Part shown: positions 1 to 5,945 of the stretch, in pieces
Numbering within the stretch: position 1 is the first letter of the stretch
Layout: the number at the start of each line of letters is the position of its first letter
Assembly: GCA_017449135.1 (NCBI GenBank)
Contig: JAFSKE010000036.1
Span: 1 to 38,127 of the forward strand
Origin: Synergistaceae bacterium
Lineage (GTDB): Bacteria > Synergistota > Synergistia > Synergistales > Aminobacteriaceae
DNA length: 38,127 nucleotides
Direction of reading: 5' to 3'
Position numbers and translations under genes: made by a program
The notes under the pieces: generated by a model
The model's input: only the letters and a program-made list of their open reading frames with translations
Told to the model about the DNA's origin: nothing
Databases searched by the model: none

Positions 1-3000
1 ATTTCTTACGAGCAGTATTTAGGAACAGTAACATCTTACATCGTAAAAGAAAATATCAACGGAATCAAACATTACGGCCATGACGCTTTAGGCTACACAA
101 ACCATTTCGGCAGGACTTGGGCAGCAAACGTTTTCAAGGCTGAAAGCTGGAACGAAGGAATTAAAGAAATCGGATTTTACACGACAGATCACAAGACGAG
201 TTTTGATTTATACATTTTCGCATTAGGCACTGAAACTCCGACAAAACCGACTCCCGAAAACATAAATTCTCCTTTGTATTCTAAGAAGTCGATTCAAATT
301 GATTACGCAGGTTATCACACTTATGAACTTGAAAATTTAATCCCTTTGAGCAAAGACAATTATTTTTCCGTAATAATTAAAATGCACTCGAATTATGAAT
401 ATCCGACAGCCGTTGAGACTGCATTAACTGATTTTTCAGACCCTGTAATAAATGCCGGCGAGAGTTTTTTTGCGAAGGGAGACTCTGAAGTTTTAACGCC
501 CGACATGATTTGGGACGACGGTAAAAACGGAATAACATTTGCTAACTCATCAATACCTACTGCAATGAACGCCTGCATTAAAGCCTTCACGGTTCCGTTA
601 AGCATCGAAGGAATTTTAATCGACAGTGCAAAATTTCCTGATAATAATTTTATTGGTTATGTCAGAGAAAATTTTGACGCCGATAAAAATAATTATTTAA
701 GCGACATCGAAATTGAAAACGCAAAAATCATTAATTTAAGCACAAAAAATATTTCTACGTTAAAGGGCATAGAGTATTTAGTAAGTCTTGAAAATCTCGA
801 TTGCAGCAAAAATTTAATTTCGGACTTGGATTTAAGATATAACACGGAGCTTCAAATCCTTAACTGTTCCGAGAATAAATTAAAAACTCTCGACTTAACC
901 GCAAATATTAAAATCACGGCGAATAATCTCAATGCTGAAAATCAAAATATTTCCGACACCGTAAAACTTAGCGAAACTTTTAACGACAACGACTATAAAT
1001 ATAAATTTGAACTCGGCGATTTCTTCTCCGACAATGACATAAACAGAATTTTGAACGTTAAGGCCGCTAATGCCGTTTCAACTTTTAATGCAGAGACTCA
1101 TACGGCGGAATTTCAGACTATGCCTTCAAAAATAATTTACGAGTATGACACGGGCGTTAACAATTCTTCAATGTCAGTAAACGTAAATGTTTCAGGCGAA
1201 TTAAAATCAGTCAAACCGATAATAAAAACTTCAAAGATTTTACCTGAAGGCAGGATTTTAGAATTTTATGATTTTAATGTCGTTGCAAAAGGTACAGGCT
1301 CTGTAACATGGAAAAAAACGGGCGGGGAACTTCCAGCGGGATTGAAATTTTCAAGTTCTGGCAAGATTTCCGGAACACCAGAGAACGCAGGAGAATTTAA
1401 TTTCACTCTTTCGGCTCAAAATAGCACCGGAGTAACAAGCTCTGATTTCACGATAAAAATTTTGAATGCAGCACCTTCGATTTCGTCAAATGCGATTGCA
1501 CAAAATGCTACGGCGGGGGAAGATTCTTTCAACATAATTTTTTCAGCCATTAAGGGCACAAATCTTTCATGGTTTGGGACTGGAATTTTGCCTAAAGGTG
1601 TAAGCGTTGAGAATGACGAAGATATTTTTAGGATTTATGGAGTGCCTTCGTTGATTGAAGCGGGAAAAACTTTTACTTATACCGTTACAGCTTCAAACGA
1701 TGTCGATTTTGCAAGACAGACAGTTAAGTTAAACGTTAAAAATGTTCCGCCTGAGTTAAATAACATTGCCTCAAATTACGAAATTGAAACTCAAAAGAAT
1801 ACACGAATAGTTTTGACGGTCTCAAAAGGTACTAATATCAAATGGACATCATCGGGGAATTTGCCTTCAGGTTTAACCGGGAAAATTTACGGTACAGGCT
1901 TCAAGATTGAAGGTATACCGGAAGATTCGGCAGTGGGAAAGGAATTTAATTATACTGTTACAGTTTCAAATGATGTCAGCTTCGAGAGCAAAAAATTCAA
2001 AATCAGCGTCCTTGAAAATGAAAACGGAAGCAATATTCCCGAAGGCAAAAGAGTATCGCTTAGAGATTATCTTGATTCGTTGACTGATGAAGAACTTGCA
2101 GAGATGACGACATTAATAATTCCTGAAAATGTCAAAGATCTTGAAGGACTCGGAGATATTGACGGATTGCCGACTCTTGACTTCAGCAAAAACGGATTAA
2201 TTACGGAAGTTAATTTAGGCGACAACGACTCGGTCGAAAATTTAATTTTATCGTCATACAGCGGAGTAAAAATTTTGAACGTCTCAAAAAGCTGTGTGAA
2301 AAGAATTGAAGCAGAAAATTCAAAACTCGAAGAACTTAATATAGCAGGCAGTCCATATATTGAATATATTAATATCTGCGGTACAAATGTTGAATTATTG
2401 AACGTCGAAAAATGTATAAAACTCAGAGTCTTAAAATGCTCTGACAGTGAGATAGGCTCAATAAATTTAACTGGCTGCGTATCATTAAGGGATTTTGAGT
2501 GCGACGGAAACAGACTTGCAAGATTAGACCTTGAGGAATTTAATTTCGCTGAATTTTCGTGTTTTAATCAGGAAGCGTTAGGCTGGAATTTTTCACGAAA
2601 CATGAATTTCGATGATTTTATCGGCAATTCTTTAACATCATCATCAAATTATGAAGTTCAAGCGTCATACATCGAAAAGATTTCAAACGTTCAAGGTTAT
2701 GACGCAGGGGGAAACAGAATCCCAACGGAATATGACAGTGAGACAGGAAAAATTTTATTCCCAAGCATTCCCTCAAAAATCACTTACGAATACAATACGG
2801 GCTTTGAAGATGAAATTATGGACGTTACAGTCATACGTGAAAGCGATTATTACGAATCTGAAACTGACGAAGAAGAAAATGAAAAAGATTCCGGAGAAGG
2901 CGGGGGAGGCTGTAATATAGGATTTAATTTTGCGATGTTAGGCTTACTGCTTGGATTTTTCAAACCCATGAGAATATTTGCTGCCGTGATAGGGGCTTGT

Positions 3001-3756
3001 TTCGGATCATTTATAAACGTAGTTGCACATCGAAGCGTTAAAAATCAAAAGTGGTGGGGCAATGAACGTTCAAAATGTGAATCATGCGGCCATGTCTTAG
3101 GATTTTTTGAACTGATTCCGATAATCTCGTGGCTTGCTTTGAGGGGAAAATGTAAAAACTGCGGCGAAAAAATTTCCGTGAGATATATTTTCGTTGAAAT
3201 CCTGTGTGCATTTTTGAGCTTGAGTATATTTTTGCGGTGGGAAATTTCGTTTGCTTCGGCGTTGTGCTATGCAGGAACATTCGGACTTGTATTAAATTCA
3301 TTAACTGATTTTGAAACCGGCGATGTGTTCGACGCATTTGCAATTTTTCCGGGAATACTTGGAATTTTAATCAGGATTGCGGGCGGAAAATCAGCAGTTT
3401 TAGACGGCTTAATCGGGGCATTAATAGGCTTTGGAATTTTCGCCATAATAATTTTAATTTCACGAGGCGGAATGGGCTGGGGGGACGCAACATTCATGGC
3501 AGGAATGGGAGCAGTACTCGGAATGAAATTTATCTGTCTTGCGTTTTATATTGGAATTATGACGGGCGGAATTTTTGTGATATTTATGATGTTAATCGGA
3601 AAATTACATTGGGGAAAAGGCGAATCGATTCCCCTTGTACCGTTTTTAAGCATTGGCTGCTTTATAACGATGATATTCGGAGTTGATATTTTTGCATATC
3701 TCAGCAAAAGATTCTTGAACTCCGAAATATTTATGATTTCATGGCCGTTTTTCTGA
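1..3756 (+). CDS. C1-type surface protease (3' part) with Synerg-CTERM signal, fused in frame to a prepilin peptidase
   Basis: The reading frame is open from base 1, so the true start and the papain-like catalytic domain lie upstream. Window residues 1 to about 197 match the lectin-like domain that follows C1 peptidase domains (WAANVF, GFYTTD, AGYHTYEL, NAGESFF, ACIKAF). Next come a leucine-rich region with an EF-hand-like stretch (FDADKNNYLSDIEI), three Ig-like He_PIG-type modules (nt 1200-2020), a second LRR region (nt 2040-2560), and an acidic linker. A Gly-rich GGGGCN motif (Cys codon 2911-2913), a short hydrophobic helix and KPMR form a Synerg-CTERM signal. There is no stop there: the frame continues into a complete A24 prepilin peptidase, listed separately. 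The upstream part would be exported and held at the surface. The stop overlaps the end of the convergent nudC by 18 bases. The domain calls are firm; whether one fused polypeptide is made is not. Confidence 0.8.
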   Translation: MSYEQYLGTVTSYIVKENINGIKHYGHDALGYTNHFGRTWAANVFKAESWNEGIKEIGFYTTDHKTSFDLYIFALGTETPTKPTPENINSPLYSKKSIQIDYAGYHTYELENLIPLSKDNYFSVIIKMHSNYEYPTAVETALTDFSDPVINAGESFFAKGDSEVLTPDMIWDDGKNGITFANSSIPTAMNACIKAFTVPLSIEGILIDSAKFPDNNFIGYVRENFDADKNNYLSDIEIENAKIINLSTKNISTLKGIEYLVSLENLDCSKNLISDLDLRYNTELQILNCSENKLKTLDLTANIKITANNLNAENQNISDTVKLSETFNDNDYKYKFELGDFFSDNDINRILNVKAANAVSTFNAETHTAEFQTMPSKIIYEYDTGVNNSSMSVNVNVSGELKSVKPIIKTSKILPEGRILEFYDFNVVAKGTGSVTWKKTGGELPAGLKFSSSGKISGTPENAGEFNFTLSAQNSTGVTSSDFTIKILNAAPSISSNAIAQNATAGEDSFNIIFSAIKGTNLSWFGTGILPKGVSVENDEDIFRIYGVPSLIEAGKTFTYTVTASNDVDFARQTVKLNVKNVPPELNNIASNYEIETQKNTRIVLTVSKGTNIKWTSSGNLPSGLTGKIYGTGFKIEGIPEDSAVGKEFNYTVTVSNDVSFESKKFKISVLENENGSNIPEGKRVSLRDYLDSLTDEELAEMTTLIIPENVKDLEGLGDIDGLPTLDFSKNGLITEVNLGDNDSVENLILSSYSGVKILNVSKSCVKRIEAENSKLEELNIAGSPYIEYINICGTNVELLNVEKCIKLRVLKCSDSEIGSINLTGCVSLRDFECDGNRLARLDLEEFNFAEFSCFNQEALGWNFSRNMNFDDFIGNSLTSSSNYEVQASYIEKISNVQGYDAGGNRIPTEYDSETGKILFPSIPSKITYEYNTGFEDEIMDVTVIRESDYYESETDEEENEKDSGEGGGGCNIGFNFAMLGLLLGFFKPMRIFAAVIGACFGSFINVVAHRSVKNQKWWGNERSKCESCGHVLGFFELIPIISWLALRGKCKNCGEKISVRYIFVEILCAFLSLSIFLRWEISFASALCYAGTFGLVLNSLTDFETGDVFDAFAIFPGILGILIRIAGGKSAVLDGLIGALIGFGIFAIIILISRGGMGWGDATFMAGMGAVLGMKFICLAFYIGIMTGGIFVIFMMLIGKLHWGKGESIPLVPFLSIGCFITMIFGVDIFAYLSKRFLNSEIFMISWPFF
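2899..2967 (+). other. Synerg-CTERM sorting signal at the fusion junction
   Basis: The translated stretch reads Gly-rich, then Cys-Asn-Ile-Gly-Phe, about 15 hydrophobic residues, and Lys-Pro-Met-Arg. This is the tripartite C-terminal sorting layout named Synerg-CTERM (invariant Cys, membrane helix, basic tail), but here it is internal because the frame goes on into the prepilin peptidase. The same layout ends the 886-residue protein at 5946-8606. In the family the signal is expected to be processed near the Cys by an intramembrane protease; no such protease gene is in this window. Confidence 0.75.
2968..3756 (+). CDS. Prepilin peptidase (type II secretion / type IV pilin leader peptidase), possible independent start inside the fusion
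   Basis: This inner-membrane aspartic protease cleaves the G|F site of prepilins and pseudopilins and methylates the new N-terminus. From the in-frame ATG at 2968 the protein has 262 residues, normal for the A24A family. It shows the first membrane helix ending in GSFINVVAHR, a CxxC...CxxC zinc tetrad (CESC, CKNC) in the cytoplasmic loop, the first catalytic Asp region (LTDFETGDVFD) and the second in GGMGWGDATF. The rest is strongly hydrophobic with several membrane spans. All expected parts are present, so the enzyme is probably active. No strong ribosome-binding site precedes 2968 (only TTGGA about 12 bases upstream), so translation from the upstream frame cannot be excluded. Its likely substrates include the GspJ, GspK and GspI pseudopilins encoded later in this window. 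Confidence 0.85.
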   Translation: MRIFAAVIGACFGSFINVVAHRSVKNQKWWGNERSKCESCGHVLGFFELIPIISWLALRGKCKNCGEKISVRYIFVEILCAFLSLSIFLRWEISFASALCYAGTFGLVLNSLTDFETGDVFDAFAIFPGILGILIRIAGGKSAVLDGLIGALIGFGIFAIIILISRGGMGWGDATFMAGMGAVLGMKFICLAFYIGIMTGGIFVIFMMLIGKLHWGKGESIPLVPFLSIGCFITMIFGVDIFAYLSKRFLNSEIFMISWPFF

Positions 3757-4569
3757 TTTTGTCAAAAAGTTCTCGATTAATTTTCTTGCGATGCTTGCAC
3801 CGTCGGGAATGTTCATGTTTTTGATTTCGTCGGGCGAGTAAAAATCTGCGTTTGAAATTTCTACCCCGTCAGGTTTTACTTCTCCCGATAAATATTCTGC
3901 CGTAAACCCTAACATTAAAGAATTTGGAAAAGGCCATGTCTGCGAACCGAAATATTTTATATTTTTAACTTCGATTCCGACTTCCTCACGAATTTCACGC
4001 TTTACAGTTTCCTCAAGTCTTTCACCCGGTTCAACAAATCCTGCGATAATGCTAAATCTATTTTCAATCCAGGCGGTATTATGAGCGAGTAATAATTTGC
4101 CGTTTTTCTCAATAGCCGTAATAATTGCCGGAGATATAGGGGCGTAAAAAGTTTTTCCGCAGACTTCGCAGATTCTACCGAAATCGTTAGAACTTGGAAA
4201 TAATTTTCCTCCGCAGTGAGAACAGAATTTAATATCTTTGAACCAGTTACGAAATTGAAAAGCCCTGCTCGCCCTTGAGAATGCCTCATCGCCTGCAAAA
4301 AAATATAAATCACGTACTGAAATTAATTCAACTGTTTTGTCATAACCTCTCTGTCTCTCCGCTTGCGGGGAGGGGAACCGTGAAACGGTGGAGGGGTTAA
4401 AATTTATAATTTCAACATCAGCCCATGAGACGGAATTTTTCCAGACACTTGGCAAATCTTCGGAAGTGCTTAGAATATTGAAATTGTCATTTGATTTTAT
4501 CTCGTCATAATCGAAATCGTAATATTTTTTATCACGCAGCAAAATTTTATTTTCACAAAAAACTAACAT
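3739..4569 (-). CDS. nudC: NADH pyrophosphatase (Nudix hydrolase, zinc ribbon)
   Basis: The protein hydrolyses NAD(H) to NMN(H) and AMP; in the family it also acts on NAD-capped RNA. It has 276 residues, the normal length. Residues 116-137 hold a four-Cys zinc ribbon (CSHC...CEVC). The Nudix box lies at about 177-199 (GFVEPGERLEE...REIREEVGI), and the NudC signature SQTWPFPNS follows at 209-217, separating it from other Nudix enzymes. The start at 4569 is preceded by AAGGAGC. It is transcribed alone and diverges from the yedF-like gene. Residues 58-75 are odd: they are encoded by a GC-rich palindromic repeat (4345-4398) inserted without breaking the frame in the poorly conserved N-terminal domain. 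Its end overlaps the convergent protease/peptidase gene by 18 bases. Confidence 0.93.
   Translation of the reverse strand: MLVFCENKILLRDKKYYDFDYDEIKSNDNFNILSTSEDLPSVWKNSVSWADVEIINFNPSTVSRFPSPQAERQRGYDKTVELISVRDLYFFAGDEAFSRASRAFQFRNWFKDIKFCSHCGGKLFPSSNDFGRICEVCGKTFYAPISPAIITAIEKNGKLLLAHNTAWIENRFSIIAGFVEPGERLEETVKREIREEVGIEVKNIKYFGSQTWPFPNSLMLGFTAEYLSGEVKPDGVEISNADFYSPDEIKNMNIPDGASIARKLIENFLTKSEKRP
4345..4398. repeat. GC-rich palindromic repeat element inside nudC
   Basis: About 54 bases, markedly GC-rich against AT-rich surroundings. It contains two inverted repeats: CTCTCCGC-TTG-CGGGGAG and ACCGT-GAA-ACGGT, bracketed by AACCTC at one end and GAGGGGTT at the other, so it could fold into a cloverleaf-like structure. 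Its length is a multiple of three and it adds residues NPSTVSRFPSPQAERQRG to NudC. It resembles dispersed repetitive palindromic elements that insert into bacterial genes in frame. No second full copy is in this window, so dispersal in the genome is an inference. Confidence 0.6.
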
Positions 4570-4592
4570 TTTTATTTTCAGCTCCTTATTGC

Positions 4593-4606
4593 ATTATAAT
4601 ATTATA
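4593..4606. promoter_or_regulatory. Divergent AT-rich promoter region between nudC and the yedF-like gene
   Basis: The 65-base gap between the two divergent genes contains perfect TATAAT boxes on both strands (+ at 4595-4600; - at 4601-4606 and 4593-4598). No convincing -35 hexamer is visible at the right distance. Both genes must start here, so a promoter in this gap is likely, but the exact boxes are uncertain in such AT-rich DNA. Confidence 0.35.
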
Positions 4607-4634
4607 AAAAATTCACGGTGATGATAAAAATAAA

Positions 4635-5285
4635 ATGCTTACATTAAATATTACAGGCAAGTCCATAAAAGATTCTTTGAATGAAGATTCAACGAGAAAT
4701 GAAAACGAAGTAAAAATTTTAATAGCTCCTACACAGTTTGCCGAAACTAAAAAAACTCTTGAAAATCTCGGCTTTCATGATGTGCTTCTTGAGGACGACG
4801 ACGGAAATTTATTTGTGATGGCCTCTAAAAAATCGAAATCTGAAGTGCAGGCAGTTAATGAAGTTAATGAAGTCAAAACGGTAAAAACTGAAACGCCTAT
4901 CGAAATTCCTGATAATTTACCCGTTGCCCCTGTTGCTGTAAAAGCTAAACCTGAAATCATAAAAAATTCTACAGGAGTATTAATTTCGTGTGAAGCTCAA
5001 AAATACAAATCTCCGTTTATAAAAAAATTTCTTGTTTCTCTCGTAACTTCCAGAATAAAACCTGACGTAATAGCTTTGATTAACGGTGCTGTGAAAATTG
5101 CTGCTTATAATTCACCGACTTGCGAATATCTCAAAAAATTAAATTCTGAGGGCGTTAAAATTTTAGTTTCTGATTCATGTTCTGACAGAATCGGAATTAC
5201 AGAGGCCGTAGGAGTTGGAGAACTTGCGGAGATGAGCGAAATTTTAGAGGAAATTTTTTCGTGTGAAAAGATTGTGAATATTTAA
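4635..5285 (+). CDS. YedF-like protein (DsrE-type domain with degenerate N-terminal domain)
   Basis: A 216-residue protein. The C-terminal half (about 113-216) matches the DsrE/DsrF-like domain of the YedF family, which is linked to sulfur transfer and selenium metabolism: ALINGAVKIAAYNSP, then GVKILVSDSCSDRIG with the conserved Cys at 182, then a helix ending in KIVNI. The N-terminal part (1-70) sits where YedF carries a TusA-like domain, but the CPxP catalytic motif is missing. A variable, repeat-rich linker (EVNEVNEVKTVKTE) joins them. It precedes hpt by 57 bases and diverges from nudC. The family match of the C-terminal domain is good; the cellular role is not known, and the lost CPxP Cys argues that the N-terminal half no longer carries sulfur. 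Confidence 0.7.
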   Translation: MLTLNITGKSIKDSLNEDSTRNENEVKILIAPTQFAETKKTLENLGFHDVLLEDDDGNLFVMASKKSKSEVQAVNEVNEVKTVKTETPIEIPDNLPVAPVAVKAKPEIIKNSTGVLISCEAQKYKSPFIKKFLVSLVTSRIKPDVIALINGAVKIAAYNSPTCEYLKKLNSEGVKILVSDSCSDRIGITEAVGVGELAEMSEILEEIFSCEKIVNI

Positions 5286-5290
5286 GGGGT

Positions 5291-5334
5291 TATAATTTTA
5301 ATGGGAAATTTATCCCGAAATTATTAAGAAGGAG
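5291..5334 (+). promoter_or_regulatory. Possible -10 box and ribosome-binding site of hpt
   Basis: A perfect TATAAT lies at 5291-5296, just after the stop of the yedF-like gene, and a strong AAGGAG at 5329-5334 stands 8 bases before the hpt ATG at 5343. The ribosome-binding site fixes the start. The -10 box has no clear -35 partner, so hpt may instead be read with the gene before it. Confidence 0.4.
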
Positions 5335-5342
5335 CAATAAAA

Positions 5343-5879
5343 ATGGCGTATAAACTTGGCGACGTAATTTTATCCCGTGAAACCATTGCAAGACGTGTAA
5401 AAGAAATGGCCGAGCAGATTGCAAAAGACAATGGAACCGAAAATAATTTAACTTTTGTCGGAATATTGACCGGAGCAGCATTTTTTTTAACGGACTTAGT
5501 TAGAGAAATGCCGGAAAATATGGACGTAAAAGTTGATTTTATGTCAGTTGCATCATACGGAGACGGAACAGAAAGCAGCGGAGTCGTTAGAATTTTCCAC
5601 GATCTTAAATCAAGTATCGAAGGCAAAAATGTTATTGTTGTCGAAGATATAGTTGATTCTGGATTAACGCTTTCACATTTGCTTGGACTTTTGCAAAACA
5701 GGAACCCGGCGAGCTTAAAAGTTTGTGTTTTGCTTGACAAGTACGAGAGACGAAAAACCGAAGTTAAAGTCGATTACTGCGGATTTAGAATCCCCGATAA
5801 ATTTGTTGTGGGATACGGTCTTGATTACGCAGGAAAATGGAGACACTTAAAAGACATAAAATACGTTGTCGAAGAGTAA
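5343..5879 (+). CDS. hpt: Hypoxanthine phosphoribosyltransferase
   Basis: A purine salvage enzyme that joins hypoxanthine or guanine to PRPP to give IMP or GMP in the cytoplasm. At 178 residues it has the usual length. The PRPP-binding loop is clear at about 97-109 (VIVVEDIVDSGLTL), preceded by MSVASYGDGTESSG, a flexible-loop signature of the family, and followed by VLLDKYERRKTEV and IPDKFVVGYGLDYAGKWR, which bind the purine and pyrophosphate. The start is set by AAGGAG 8 bases upstream. A hairpin terminator follows directly. In many bacteria hpt sits next to tilS and ftsH; here it follows a YedF-like gene. Confidence 0.95.
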   Translation: MAYKLGDVILSRETIARRVKEMAEQIAKDNGTENNLTFVGILTGAAFFLTDLVREMPENMDVKVDFMSVASYGDGTESSGVVRIFHDLKSSIEGKNVIVVEDIVDSGLTLSHLLGLLQNRNPASLKVCVLLDKYERRKTEVKVDYCGFRIPDKFVVGYGLDYAGKWRHLKDIKYVVEE

Positions 5880-5896
5880 AAGATAAAAATTTAATT

Positions 5897-5945
5897 CAAG
5901 GGAGATTTTTGTTAAAAAAGCATTAACGATCTCCCTTGTTTTGAA
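5897..5945. terminator. Bidirectional intrinsic terminator between hpt and the convergent surface-protein gene
   Basis: Inverted repeat CAAGGGAGAT (5897-5906) and ATCTCCCTTG (5929-5938), with an inner GTTAA/TTAAC pair, lies between the two convergent stop codons. It is flanked by A/T runs on both sides, so it can serve both strands. Confidence 0.7.

Noticed and set aside
3038-3497. Two - strand open frames under the prepilin peptidase
   Set aside because: They are antisense shadows of a conserved membrane protein, with no ribosome-binding site or family features.
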